Source: Cronobacter universalis NCTC 9529
Lineage (GTDB): Bacteria; Pseudomonadota; Gammaproteobacteria; Enterobacterales; Enterobacteriaceae
Direction: 5' to 3'
Assembly: GCF_001277175.1 (NCBI RefSeq)
Contig: NZ_CP012257.1
Coordinates: 2,170,001-2,234,000, forward strand
Length of the DNA stretch: 64,000 nt
Under the pieces are notes generated by a model. It was not told the DNA's origin. It searched no databases and saw nothing but the letters and a program-made list of their open reading frames with translations. Position numbers and translations under genes: made by a program. Each line of letters opens with the position of its first letter. Position 1 is the first letter of the stretch. Shown here piece by piece: positions 1 through 8,185 of this stretch.

Positions 1-2
1 CA

Positions 3-914
3 CTGCTATCCCGTACTTTAATAATCCTGCTGTTCCTGATGACTGCCGCCGCGCATGGAGCAGAGCGGCGCTATACCGTCACCGCGCCGGATGGCGTCTC
101 GATTGCCGTGCAGGAGAGCGGCAACCCGAACGGCCCGGCGATAATTTTCATTCACGGACTGCTGGGCAGCCACCTGAACTGGCGCCGGCAAATCGCCGAC
201 CCGCGGCTGCAACGTTTCCGGTTAATCACCTTCGATCTGCGCGGCCACGGGCTATCCGGGAAACCGGACACCGATGCGGCGTATCGGGAGGGCAGGCGAT
301 GGGGAGACGATCTGGCTGCGGTAATCAGCCAGAGCCGGGCTTCGCATCCGGTGCTGGTCGGCTGGTCGCTGGGCGGCGCGGTGATTTCGGCTTATCTTGC
401 TGAACATGGCGACAGCCGGATCGGCGGCGCGTTATACGTGGGCGGCGTGGTGGAGTTAACGCCTGCGCTGATACCGGCGCATCCGGCTATTTATCGCGAC
501 ATGACGGCGGCGGATTTACAAACGCATCTCGATGGCGAACGCGAATTTTTGCGGCTCTGTTTTTATCAGCAACCCGACCGCGACATTTTTGAGCGTCTGC
601 TGACCAACGCGGCGCTGGCGTCCTGGACCATGCAGCGTAACGTGCCGCGGATACAGGTTCCCGCCGAAAAAGCGCTGGGCGCCGCGCGCGTGCCGTTGCT
701 GTTTATCTATGGCAGGCACGACGCGCTGGTTAACCCGGACGCCTCGCTGAAAAGAGCGAAAGCGATCAATCCGCGCATACAGTCAGAATTGTATGCACGC
801 GCAGGACATGCGCCATTTATGGAAGACGCCGCGCGGTTTAACGCGCAACTGGAAGAGTTTGCTGATAACGCCGTAGCGCGGGTAAGCAGAGCGCACCCGC
901 GAAAGGCAATGTAA
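3..914 (+). CDS. Alpha/beta hydrolase, exported, 5'-partial
   Basis: The frame is open to the left edge, so the true start lies outside the window. An internal ATG at 39 is not the start, because codons before it spell a hydrophobic stretch (LLSRTLIILLFLMTAAA) that reads as a signal peptide. The rest is a classical alpha/beta hydrolase: oxyanion loop HGLLGSHLNW, nucleophile elbow GWSLGG, acid in YGRHDALV, and a C-terminal histidine in AGHAPFMED. The triad is therefore intact. The substrate cannot be told from sequence; haloperoxidase-like or esterase-like enzymes are both possible. The last dozen codons are formed by a copy of the dispersed GGGTAAGC repeat (873-901), so the original C-terminus may have been replaced or extended. 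Confidence 0.85.
   Translation: MLSRTLIILLFLMTAAAHGAERRYTVTAPDGVSIAVQESGNPNGPAIIFIHGLLGSHLNWRRQIADPRLQRFRLITFDLRGHGLSGKPDTDAAYREGRRWGDDLAAVISQSRASHPVLVGWSLGGAVISAYLAEHGDSRIGGALYVGGVVELTPALIPAHPAIYRDMTAADLQTHLDGEREFLRLCFYQQPDRDIFERLLTNAALASWTMQRNVPRIQVPAEKALGAARVPLLFIYGRHDALVNPDASLKRAKAINPRIQSELYARAGHAPFMEDAARFNAQLEEFADNAVARVSRAHPRKAM
873..901 (+). repeat. Dispersed GGGTAAGC/GCGCACCCGC repeat inside a coding end
   Basis: A copy of the palindromic repeat family seen at 37811, 53513, 55665, 61509 and 61913. Bases 873-900 are the exact reverse complement of 4328-4355, with no mismatch over 28 bases. It encodes the tail of the hydrolase, which is unusual because all other copies but one lie between genes. 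Confidence 0.75.
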
Positions 915-919
915 AAAAC

Positions 920-984
920 GGTGCGCTACGTGAAATCTGAGAAAAGTGGTGAGGCTCAGGCCAGTAGATTTCGCGTAGCGCGCC
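920..984. repeat. 19-bp imperfect inverted repeat just after the hydrolase
   Basis: GGTGCGCTACGTGAAATCT (920-938) pairs with AGATTTCGCGTAGCGCGCC (966-984) with two mismatches and a 27-base loop. It starts six bases after the hydrolase stop. There is no T-run after it, so it is not a typical terminator; it may be a REP-like element or a transcript-end stabiliser. Confidence 0.55.
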
Positions 985-1195
985 GGGAGAGACTGAGAGG
1001 TTTGGGTCTCAAGCGGGTGCAGACATGCAGGGCAGGCAACGGTGCCGTCAGGCGGCCAGGGTGAATAAGCATGGTTCTGATGCCAGATTCAATTTAACTA
1101 TTCTGGGTTTACGGGTGCTACATAACTAAATCTATAATCAAAAAATTTTGCAATATCCTGTATTAAAATAACTTTATTCATGAAACAATCAAAAT

Positions 1196-1234
1196 CACAC
1201 AGTTATGAACTCAGTTTGAGTTCATAACTGTGTG
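1196..1234. repeat. Perfect 17-bp hairpin with nested outer arms
   Basis: CACACAGTTATGAACTC (1196-1212) and GAGTTCATAACTGTGTG (1218-1234) are exact reverse complements around the loop AGTTT. A second pair lies outside: TCATGAAACAATC (1178-1190) and GATTGTTTGTTCATGA (1265-1280), which match except for three extra bases. No T-run follows on either strand, so a simple terminator is unlikely. An operator, a plasmid- or phage-derived structure, or a folded RNA are all possible. Confidence 0.7.
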
Positions 1235-1320
1235 AAAATCGGGCCATAATTTATACAAAATTGCGATTGTTTGTTCATGAGCCTGCTTTTCTGATTTCGT
1301 GATTAATATCACATTTTTAT

Positions 1321-1763
1321 TTAGGCCCGCTTATCGCTCAAAGCGGCCATATCAAATGGATGCATGACAGGATTGGTTAGTAGCAGGAAGAGGACGTTTG
1401 GGCATCTGGCCCACATGAACAGCGCGTCTTTGTCCGGAGCATTTGCTGATGTTGGTGACGCCTTTGAAATGCAGCGTGAACCACAGCATGGCCTGCCATT
1501 GAATACCTGCTGATTTCTAAACAACTTTATGAGGTTCGATCTGGCGGAAGAGGGCAGAAGGACGTTAAGAAAAGTGACGACTCCACTTCCCAATAAAACG
1601 GCAACCAATAATGCTGCATATGTAATCGAAGGAATCTCCCTCGTTTCTTCGTGATAGTGCCAGCATCCACGCCAGCAATGTGTTGGCCATCATCATGGCT
1701 ATCTTGCCAGGAAAAGCGATAAGTAATTCTCGTTTCTGGTGACATGAAATGTGTAAAAATCAC
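1321..1763 (-). pseudogene. Possible decayed membrane-protein gene
   Basis: Two minus-strand frames overlap. One (1608-1321) reads with a hydrophobic helix (AALLVAVLLGSGVVTFLNVLL) followed by polar sequence; the frame beside it (about 1700-1640) contains another hydrophobic run (MMANTLLAWMLALS). Together they look like two membrane segments separated by a frameshift. No family is recognised. Random open frames are an alternative, so this is a weak call. Confidence 0.2.
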
Positions 1764-1875
1764 TTTTGCCGAATGAGAGTTACCGCGAGTCTGCGCTGTG
1801 GTCCGTGACGCTCTGATTCATCCGCTCTGTAAGACAGTGACTATCCCTCCGATTCATCATAAACAAGGAAAGACC

Positions 1876-2301
1876 ATGTTCGGATTCTTTAAAAAGAAAA
1901 AACCTGACGCTGCGCCCGGGCAGGGTTCCCGACTGACGGCGCAACAGTTTATCGCGCTGACGCTGAGTGATGAAAAGCTGTCAATGCCTGTGTATCTGCC
2001 GGGGATCCGCAGTGAGGCCGAATGCGACGAACTGGGTTTATGGCCACTCATCTACATCTGGAATGTGGATCGTGCCGCTGGCACGTTCAGCCTTTCTGTT
2101 AACGGTAAAGCCATCGCCCACCTCCTTGAGCCTTTCGTGCCCCGTGAAGACCAAGCGTATGTCGAAATTCGTGATGAAGCGATGAAGGTTATCGCTGAGG
2201 CTTCAACGCAGTCCGTGCTGGCAACCATAGAGAAAACGGGCCTCATGCCCGATGTTTTGTTCGCGTACCACGCTGAGGATGTACAGCAGGAGCAGGGCTA
2301 A
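1876..2301 (+). CDS. Hypothetical protein, 141 aa
   Basis: Not recognised. The ATG at 1876 is chosen because AAGGAAAG lies just before it; the longer open frame upstream (from 1798) uses GTG and has no good ribosome site. The product begins MFGFFKKKKP, a basic and hydrophobic tip, then has an acidic globular body with an apparent alpha/beta mixture. There is no signal peptide or membrane helix. It sits in an accessory patch beside a small secreted-protein gene, a setting where immunity or prophage cargo proteins are common, but nothing in the sequence proves such a role. Confidence 0.6.
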   Translation: MFGFFKKKKPDAAPGQGSRLTAQQFIALTLSDEKLSMPVYLPGIRSEAECDELGLWPLIYIWNVDRAAGTFSLSVNGKAIAHLLEPFVPREDQAYVEIRDEAMKVIAEASTQSVLATIEKTGLMPDVLFAYHAEDVQQEQG

Positions 2302-2446
2302 CCGTCAGGGAGTGCGTGAGATTACGCCAGGGATTTTATTAGTCAGTCCTGTCATCCTAATGCTAAATATTCGTCAAGAAATGCTTCAGGTTGCCGAAAT
2401 ATACGATAAGCGTTATTCAAGAACATAACTAAAAGGATGGATCCAT

Positions 2447-2578
2447 ATGAAGAAACTGCTGCTTCTTGTTCCGCTCGTGTTTGCTGCTCCGGTACTGGCT
2501 TCTGAAGTGACGGTGGGTCAGGTTTGCAAGGCTGTTTCTGCGGCAATGTTCGGTCGTGTGACCTGCCCCCAGGATTAG
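2447..2578 (+). pseudogene. Small secreted protein, truncated by the IS element
   Basis: ATG at 2447 follows AAAAGGA. The product starts with a textbook Sec signal peptide (MKKLLLLVPLVFAAPVLAS) and a short mature part (EVTVGQVCKAVSAAMFGR). Genuine host sequence stops at 2558; the last residues and the stop come from the terminal repeat of the IS element that begins at 2559. The intact gene was probably longer. The missing 3' part is not found on the other side of the element, so it has been deleted rather than merely interrupted. Confidence 0.65.
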
Positions 2579-2587
2579 ATACAACCT

Positions 2588-3421
2588 TCAGTTAGTAATG
2601 TCAGTTGGTTTTTCTTCAAATTTCCCGTTTCGCCAGCCCGCTGCAAATTCAGCCGGCGTGAGGTAATTCAGCGATGAATGTGGTCGACACTCGTTATAAT
2701 CCTGCCGCCAGTCATTAATTATTTCCCGGGCATGTAGAATATCGCTGAACCAGTGCTCATTCAGGCATTCATCCCGAAAGCGGCCATTGAAACTCTCAAT
2801 AAATCCGTTTTGCGTTGGCTTGCCCGGCTGGATTAAGCGCAACTCAACACCATGTTCAAAGGCCCATTGATCGAGCGCGCGGCAGGTGAACTCCGGGCCC
2901 TGATCGGTTCTTATCGTTGCAGGATAGCCACGAAACAGCGCAATGCTGTCCAGAATACGTGTCACCTGAACGCCTGTAATCCCGAATGCCGTGGTGATCG
3001 TCAGACACTCCTTCGTGAAATCATCCACGCAGGTCAGGCACTTCATCCTGCGGCCGCTGGCAAGTGCATCCATGACAAAATCCATCGACCATGTCAGGTT
3101 CGGCGCATCCGGGCGAAGAAGCGGAAGCCGCTCAGTCGCCAGTCCCTTGCGGCGTCGCCTGCGTTTTACACTCAGGCCGTTGAGATGATAGATGCGGTAT
3201 ACCCGCTTGTGGTTGACGTGAAGGCCCTCCCGACGCAGTAGCTGCCAGATGCGCCGGTAACCAAAGCGGCGGCGCTCAAGTGCCAGCTCTGTGATGCGTA
3301 GAGACAGCTGCGCGTCAGCAGCCGGACGCTGAGCCGGGTAACGGCAGGTCGACAGGGACAAACCTGCCAGCCTGCAGGCACGACGTTGCGACAGACTTGC
3401 GGCCTCACACATGACTTCCAC
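2588..3421 (-). CDS. IS3-family transposase OrfB (DDE catalytic domain)
   Basis: An HTH_21 region ([12 protein letters not shown]) is followed by the rve integrase core. The catalytic triad is visible: Asp in [10 protein letters not shown], Asp in IRTDQGPEF, and Glu in [14 protein letters not shown]. The open frame begins with GTG at 3421 but extends upstream into the end of orfA. A -1 shift near the CGAAAG just before the orfA stop would give the usual OrfAB fusion transposase. Length (277 aa) is normal for this group, so the element may still be active. Confidence 0.92.
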   Translation of the reverse strand: MEVMCEAASLSQRRACRLAGLSLSTCRYPAQRPAADAQLSLRITELALERRRFGYRRIWQLLRREGLHVNHKRVYRIYHLNGLSVKRRRRRKGLATERLPLLRPDAPNLTWSMDFVMDALASGRRMKCLTCVDDFTKECLTITTAFGITGVQVTRILDSIALFRGYPATIRTDQGPEFTCRALDQWAFEHGVELRLIQPGKPTQNGFIESFNGRFRDECLNEHWFSDILHAREIINDWRQDYNECRPHSSLNYLTPAEFAAGWRNGKFEEKPTDITN

Positions 3422-3444
3422 GGCTTCCCGCTTCTGGTCTGTCG

Positions 3445-3708
3445 TCAGAACTTTCGGCCAAGAGCTACCTGAAGCGCCTCCTTATCCAGCATGGCTTCAG
3501 CGAGCAGCTTCTTGAGGCGGGCGTTCTCCTCTTCAAGCGACTTGAGCCGCTTCACTTCGGGAACTTCCATGCCACCAAACTTCTTGCGCCAGGTGTAAAA
3601 GGTAGCGTCTGAAATAGCATGCTTACGGCAGAGTTCCCGGGTTGAAACCCCGGCTTCGGCCTCGCGGAGAATACTGATGATCTGTTCGTCGGAAAAACGC
3701 TTCTTCAT
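3445..3708 (-). CDS. IS3-family transposase OrfA
   Basis: An 87-residue protein with an N-terminal helix-turn-helix ([14 protein letters not shown]...[19 protein letters not shown]) and a leucine-zipper-like tail ([20 protein letters not shown]). OrfA binds the terminal repeats and provides the N-terminal part of the OrfAB transposase. It starts about 70 bases inside the right end, as is usual. Confidence 0.92.
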   Translation of the reverse strand: MKKRFSDEQIISILREAEAGVSTRELCRKHAISDATFYTWRKKFGGMEVPEVKRLKSLEEENARLKKLLAEAMLDKEALQVALGRKF

Positions 3709-3776
3709 GGGGATGTCCTCATGTGGCTTATGAAGACATTACTAACATCGCGGTGTGTTAATCAACGGGGAGCAGG

Positions 3777-4079
3777 TCAACTCAGGTGCTGCTTCCCGAG
3801 CAGGTAAGTAAAGAAGCCATCAAGCTCCCTGATAAAACAGGAGATATTGTAGCCAGACCGATAGAAATCGTAGTCAAATGTTCGTTTGTGCTTCTTAAAG
3901 TAATAGACGTAAAAAAAACGCAGCGAACACAGAATGTTTTCTTGAGTCCCCAGATGTTTCTTGCTCAGTTCATTCATTCCATAAATTGTGGCGAACATGA
4001 CCGGTAGGGTAGTCACATCATCAACTATGAGATGAGTTCTCTGGTTGTTCCTCGATAAATGTAAGATGGAATATGCCAT
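3777..4079 (-). pseudogene. Tyrosine recombinase/integrase, N-terminal stump
   Basis: The 100-residue product matches by pattern the N-terminal region of island-type integrases: HLIVDDVTTLPVM, then an alpha-helical core-binding segment (KKHLGTQENILCSLRFFYVYYF). The stop codon is supplied by the IS end at 3779-3777, and the catalytic domain with its R-H-R-Y residues is gone. The gene reads away from 4079 toward the IS element. It suggests that the patch to its left once belonged to an integrative element. The AT-rich codon use differs from the backbone. Confidence 0.6.
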
Positions 4080-4327
4080 GAACTTAGCGGATGCCCCGTA
4101 ATTTTTGCGTTATGAAGCCATCGTAAGTCCACAACTAAACTTTGGCAACTGACTAAGAGAGGAACTCATGAACTTAAGAACAAACCCACCATATTTAACA
4201 TAATATACATTATGCGTACCAAAGGAGGTTTCCGGTGATGTTCAGTAAGTTCGGGGCAAATTCCTCACGCCGATAAGATTTTGCGGGTGCGCATAAAGCC
4301 TGAAAAATCGGCATGCTATTGCGCTCC

Positions 4328-4355
4328 GCGGGTGCGCTCTGCTTACCCGCGCTAC
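4328..4355 (-). repeat. Dispersed repeat, exact inverse of 873-900
   Basis: GCGGGTGCGCTCTGCTTACC... runs in the opposite orientation to the copy at 873-900 and is identical over 28 bases. The pair brackets the whole accessory patch (914-4327). The 4080-4381 gap holds nothing else that I can support. Confidence 0.75.
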
Positions 4356-4381
4356 TGTCTGGCGCTGCCGCCTGATGTTGC

Positions 4382-5290
4382 TCAAGGCATAGCGCGTAAT
4401 CGCTGATGTACGAAATCAATAAACGCTCTTGTTTTCGCCGGCAAAAAACGCCGGTTTGAATACACGGCGAATAATTGCAACGGCGCTGCCGCTTGTTCGA
4501 ACTCAACCTCGATAAGCCGTCCATCGCTGATGTAAGGCTGGCAGGCATGTTTCGCCAGGATAGCAAAACCGACGCCGGCGACGGCCGCGCGTCCCGCCAT
4601 CTCTCCGCTGTTGACGCGATAATGCCCTTTAACCTTTATCGTCTCGAATTCCCCTTTTGTATTCACAAACTGCCAGGGCGCCCCTTTCAGCGCGCTGACC
4701 GTTGTAATACAAGGCAGTTCTTCAAACTGCCGTATATGAGAAGGCGTGCCATAGCGCTGGACCAACGAGGGCGCGGCGACAATAGTGCAAGGAATGGTCA
4801 TCAGATGACGGGCTATATAGTCACTGTCATCCATCTGTCCTCGGGTAATAATGATTGCTACATCAAGATCGTCTCGCAGGGATTCAAAACCTGACAAATT
4901 AGTGACGCAGCTGATTTCAAGATCAGGATTTTGGCAGGCGAAATCGGCGATAGCCGAACCCAGCAACGCAGGACCTGATTCACTGGGAATACAGATACGC
5001 AGCGGCCCCTTAAGCTGCATTTGCCGCAACGTTAATTCCGTCTCCGTTTGCTCAAGCGCCTCCAGTAATGGCTTCGCCCGGCTATAAAGCAGATGACCCG
5101 CCTGGGTCAGTTTCATATGTCGGGTGCTGCGTTCAATGAGCTGCAGACTCAGTTTTTCTTCTAACTGCGCAATACAGCGGCTGACATTGGAGGTCGGCAT
5201 TTCAAGAAGTTTCGAAGCCCCGACAAAACTCTCTCTTTCTACCACCGCAACAAACACTTTCAGAGTTTTAAAATCCAGCACCGGATGCAT
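4382..5290 (-). CDS. LysR-family transcriptional regulator
   Basis: A 302-residue LysR protein. The N-terminal winged helix is clear (LKVFVAVVERESFVGASKLL, then SNVSRCIAQLEEKL) and is followed by a linker helix and a periplasmic-binding-like effector domain. The start at 5290 gives the standard MHPVLDFKTLKVF opening. It is divergent from the MFS transporter at 5394 with about 100 bases between, the usual arrangement for a LysR regulator and its target. The inducer is unknown. Both genes are somewhat AT-richer than the backbone, consistent with acquisition as a pair. Confidence 0.9.
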   Translation of the reverse strand: MHPVLDFKTLKVFVAVVERESFVGASKLLEMPTSNVSRCIAQLEEKLSLQLIERSTRHMKLTQAGHLLYSRAKPLLEALEQTETELTLRQMQLKGPLRICIPSESGPALLGSAIADFACQNPDLEISCVTNLSGFESLRDDLDVAIIITRGQMDDSDYIARHLMTIPCTIVAAPSLVQRYGTPSHIRQFEELPCITTVSALKGAPWQFVNTKGEFETIKVKGHYRVNSGEMAGRAAVAGVGFAILAKHACQPYISDGRLIEVEFEQAAAPLQLFAVYSNRRFLPAKTRAFIDFVHQRLRAMP

Positions 5291-5393
5291 TGACTATCCC
5301 ACATATGATAATAATGATTGCCATTTCTACCATATAACAATCAGCATTGATAGCAGTTACACTCAGGTATCTTTCATCGCCGGGTCGCTTGCT

Positions 5394-6614
5394 ATGCCAC
5401 TGAATACACAAATCTTTAATCATAACTCCCTGATGCGAATAGCCCTTGTTGTGGCTTTTATCCAGTTTACAAATGCCCTGGAATATATGGCGTTAACGCC
5501 CGTTTTTGCCTTTATGGCTGACGGATTTGCGGTTCCTGTATCGTTTTCTGGTTATGTGTCGGGTATTTATACATTGGGGGCCGTTATTTCCGGAGTAGCG
5601 GCGTTTTATTGGGTCGAGAGATTTAATAAACAGCGATTTTTATTCCGCAATATGCTGCTGCTTGGAATGCTTACTTTTTTATGCACAGTGGCCACGGATT
5701 TTGACGCGCTGCTGGCAATACGATTTTGCGCAGGCCTGGTGGGAGGAACGACAATGGGAGTGGGTATGAGTATTTTGATAAATTATGCCCCTGCTCATTT
5801 ACGCGGAAAAATGCTGGCAACGGTCATCGCCTCATTTTCGATCGTAAGTATCGTCGGCATGCCAGCGGTCATGTTTTTATGTACGTATTATGACTGGCGG
5901 GCGTCGTTGTGGTTAATCAGTGTGTTATGCCTGATTTGTTTGCCGCTGATCGTATTTATCCTTCCCCGTGACGCGGCCTCTTCGGGCGCAAAGGCCAGAC
6001 TCTCTTTTGATATTCATACCTTGCTTTTCGCTTCCTGTACTGCACTGGCGCAGTTCAGCCCCATGCTTCTCATACCTGTTTTGACGCCATTGATGATTTA
6101 TTATATGGGCGCGCAAGAACATCTCCTGCCCTTATTATTTTTAAGTGGGGGAATCGCAGGTTATGCCGCGACCAAAATAACAGGCGTCCTTACGTCGCAT
6201 ATATCTCCCCTGGCCCTGTCCATCTTTTCAACGCTATTATTGGTAGCAATTTTGCTCATGCCTGCGATGGGCTATCACAGCGTATTTCTCTTTATTACCC
6301 TGTTTCTGGGCGCCTCATACAGCCGACTGGTTTGCGCATCAGCGGTGGTGGTTGGCTATCCTGCGGATGCGCAACGGGCCAGTTTTTCTTCACTACAGAC
6401 AGCAATCATGTATCTGGTAACCACGTTCGTGTTCTTTCTCTCTTCCTTATTACTTCCTGAACATGCAATAAACCCGCAAAACCTGAACAGGCTACTGGTG
6501 ATAAGTGCTATAAGCGCCGCGGGATTTCCTGTCATGGTTGTCATACTTCAAAAGAAACTGGCTAAACGCGCCGTCAGTCATAGAGCCAGCGGCCAGCCCG
6601 GGCGGATTCAATAA
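5394..6614 (+). CDS. MFS transporter
   Basis: A 406-residue major facilitator with about twelve hydrophobic helices. The loop 2-3 region reads YWVERFNKQRFLFRN and the motif region RFCAGLVGGTTMGVGMSI resembles drug/sugar exporters of the DHA12 type. I chose ATG 5394 (MPLNTQIF) because the longer upstream frame crosses the divergent promoter region and lacks membrane character; ATG 5433 is a weaker alternative. It is probably controlled by the adjacent LysR protein. The substrate cannot be inferred. Its end overlaps the convergent DUF1493 gene by 41 bases. Confidence 0.85.
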   Translation: MPLNTQIFNHNSLMRIALVVAFIQFTNALEYMALTPVFAFMADGFAVPVSFSGYVSGIYTLGAVISGVAAFYWVERFNKQRFLFRNMLLLGMLTFLCTVATDFDALLAIRFCAGLVGGTTMGVGMSILINYAPAHLRGKMLATVIASFSIVSIVGMPAVMFLCTYYDWRASLWLISVLCLICLPLIVFILPRDAASSGAKARLSFDIHTLLFASCTALAQFSPMLLIPVLTPLMIYYMGAQEHLLPLLFLSGGIAGYAATKITGVLTSHISPLALSIFSTLLLVAILLMPAMGYHSVFLFITLFLGASYSRLVCASAVVVGYPADAQRASFSSLQTAIMYLVTTFVFFLSSLLLPEHAINPQNLNRLLVISAISAAGFPVMVVILQKKLAKRAVSHRASGQPGRIQ

Positions 6615-6906
6615 GCATACCGATCGTGAAAAACGGCACCATGGGGATTTCGCGTTTGCGGAAAGGGTTGAGAAGGACGCTCAGCGGCGGGTCGGGCGGA
6701 TAGTAAGTGGTGATGGAAAAATTGCCGCGCGCCACGCTAAATGTCGTAAAGAAATCCTCCATCAGCGCCAGCGCTTCGTCATCGTCCAGTTGCAGGTCAA
6801 AATCGAGATCCGTCTGTTCGGTCAGTTCAGGTCTGCCGAACAGATAAAAGCCGTAATGCTTGCGCACATGCGCGTAAACCCGCGCTTCCAGACTGTCGTT
6901 TGTCAT
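6574..6906 (-). CDS. DUF1493 family protein
   Basis: A 110-residue acidic protein ending in the family hallmark TIGMLIESARAGRWLY. The centre (LDFDLQLDDDEALALMEDFF) resembles the helix II region of acyl carrier proteins, but no serine sits where the phosphopantetheine attachment site would be, so a carrier role is unlikely for this copy. A second DUF1493 gene lies at 48369-48698. In this copy no toxin-like partner gene lies next to it; the neighbour is grpB-like. Function unknown. Confidence 0.8.
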   Translation of the reverse strand: MTNDSLEARVYAHVRKHYGFYLFGRPELTEQTDLDFDLQLDDDEALALMEDFFTTFSVARGNFSITTYYPPDPPLSVLLNPFRKREIPMVPFFTIGMLIESARAGRWLYD

Positions 6907-6920
6907 TGGCTCCCCCGCGC

Positions 6921-7433
6921 TTATCGCTGCGCCAGCGCCTGCTGTTCAACGCGTGCGATAAAATCGTTCTTCAGCTGGCTGTAGAGGTCTGACTGAAAAC
7001 CGCTGTCGCGCGCGGCGGCGAATTTTATCTGCGCGTATTCCCGCGCGGCGTCGTCATGGCGGCGCAGATAATCGCGAAACGCCAGGTGACGCGTCACCTG
7101 CTCGCTTGCGGCGACGAACGCATGGAGATGATGCGTGCGCACGGCCTCGCCTTTAATAAAGTAACGCCTGCCCGGAATGCCATACTCGCCGCGCGGCGTG
7201 TAGCCCAGCGCCTGCATGGCGCTGTTAAGGGCATCGAGCGCTTTCAGACTCGAAACTTCAACCAGCATGTCGATAACCGGCTTGGCTGTAAGCCCCGGCA
7301 CCGACGTGCTGCCAATATGATGAACGGCCAGCGCAACGTCGCCGAGCGCTTCGCGCACCCTTTTCTCTTCCGCTACAAATTGCGCGGTCCAGGCCGGGTT
7401 GTAAGGTTCCAGCGCGATCTGTCGTGCGGCCAT
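6921..7433 (-). CDS. GrpB family protein (nucleotidyltransferase fold)
   Basis: A 170-residue UPF0157/GrpB protein. It shows YNPAWTAQFVAEEKRVREAL at the start, the family block VHHIGSTSVPGLTAKPVIDM, and THHLHAF further on. The fold belongs to the nucleotidyltransferase superfamily, with the acidic residue in KPVIDMLV as part of the would-be active site. The biological reaction is not established. It lies 14 bases upstream of the DUF1493 gene and 20 bases downstream of the B3/4 gene, so the three may be one transcript. Confidence 0.88.
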   Translation of the reverse strand: MAARQIALEPYNPAWTAQFVAEEKRVREALGDVALAVHHIGSTSVPGLTAKPVIDMLVEVSSLKALDALNSAMQALGYTPRGEYGIPGRRYFIKGEAVRTHHLHAFVAASEQVTRHLAFRDYLRRHDDAAREYAQIKFAAARDSGFQSDLYSQLKNDFIARVEQQALAQR

Positions 7434-7452
7434 TATATTCTCCTTAATACGT

Positions 7453-8142
7453 TCAGCCTAGCTGAACCGTTTCTGTCGCGATCTGCGCCCCCGGTATCAT
7501 CGCAGTTAAACCGTCAACCAGTTCGCGGGCGGCGGCCTCTGCGGCCTCCACCGGCATTTCGGGCAAGCACTCCAGAATAAACCACATTGTCTGCGCCTGC
7601 GAATCCAGCCGTGTACGCACGCCCTGGCGCCAGTTCCAGCGGCGGCAGGTGACGCCCACGTCGTCGCGCCAGACAGGCTCGCCGGGCTCCGGGGATTCAT
7701 TTACCGGTTCGCCGTCTTTAAAGGTATCGAAGGCTTCGCTGCCGTCGGCGATAACCAGACGCGGCTCGCCCTGGTACGCCGCGCGGTTCTCGCCGCCGAT
7801 CGGCACGGCGTATTTAATACTCACGGCGTTATAGAGATCGACCACCGGATCGAGCGACGCCATCGTGCCGTCGCGCGCGACCCGTTTGCGCAGCGCCTGC
7901 GCGGAGCACGGCGTGCGTTTTGGCTTCGCGCCAAACGCCTGGAAAACGGCGTCCCAGGCGGCAAGATGCGCCTGCGCCCACGGAAAATCGTTCTCGTGTA
8001 CGTGGCGGCAGGCTGCTTCCAGCGCCCTTCTTCCCACGGTTTCGTCGGCCAGCGGCGCGGCGATCACATTGATGCTGATGGCGCGGAAGCCCGGCGCCAG
8101 CTGGGTAATTTCAGGGGTAATTGACGGTGTTAAGGGTTTCAT
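7453..8142 (-). CDS. B3/4 domain-containing protein
   Basis: A 229-residue protein with the B3/4 domain known from the beta subunit of phenylalanyl-tRNA synthetase and from stand-alone bacterial proteins. The domain core is SLDPVVDLYNAVSIKYAVPIGG followed by VCRRWNWRQGVRT-like sequence. Stand-alone copies are suspected to handle mischarged tRNAs, but that is not shown for this family. It is divergent from the XRE-cupin regulator at 8186 with only 43 bases between start codons, so the regulator is likely to control it. Confidence 0.8.
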   Translation of the reverse strand: MKPLTPSITPEITQLAPGFRAISINVIAAPLADETVGRRALEAACRHVHENDFPWAQAHLAAWDAVFQAFGAKPKRTPCSAQALRKRVARDGTMASLDPVVDLYNAVSIKYAVPIGGENRAAYQGEPRLVIADGSEAFDTFKDGEPVNESPEPGEPVWRDDVGVTCRRWNWRQGVRTRLDSQAQTMWFILECLPEMPVEAAEAAARELVDGLTAMIPGAQIATETVQLG

Positions 8143-8185
8143 CGGATAATCCTGTAATGACTATTTTATTTCATGGTAATGACCA

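Larger units (their letters stand above)
985..1875. other. AT-rich gap without a convincing intact gene
   Basis: About 890 bases that are clearly AT-richer than the surroundings. The only strong structures are the hairpin at 1196-1234 and outer arms around it. Open frames on the minus strand between 1321 and 1763 are short and broken and are listed separately as a possible relic. The composition and the truncated recombinase at 3777-4079 suggest horizontally acquired DNA that has decayed. Confidence 0.6.
2559..3779 (-). mobile_element. IS3-family insertion sequence (IS407-group type), 1221 bp
   Basis: The ends are related inverted repeats: TGACCTGCCCCCAGGATTAG at the left and, read inward from the right end, TGACCTGCTCCCCGTTGATT; both later share GTTAGTAATGTC. 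It carries overlapping-type orfA and orfB on the minus strand, both apparently intact. The flanks (CGTG on the left, ACTC on the right) do not form a target-site duplication. The left junction cuts a secreted-protein gene and the right junction cuts a recombinase gene, which points to an IS-mediated adjacent deletion or recombination between two copies. Confidence 0.9.

Noticed and set aside
2555..3783. A target-site duplication around the IS element
   Set aside because: The three or four bases on each side differ (CGTG and ACTC).
3777..4381. A tRNA attachment site beside the integrase stump
   Set aside because: No tRNA gene or tRNA 3' fragment was recognised nearby.
6574..6906. Acyl carrier protein
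   Set aside because: The fold is suggestive, but the serine for phosphopantetheine is absent and the C-terminal block is that of DUF1493.
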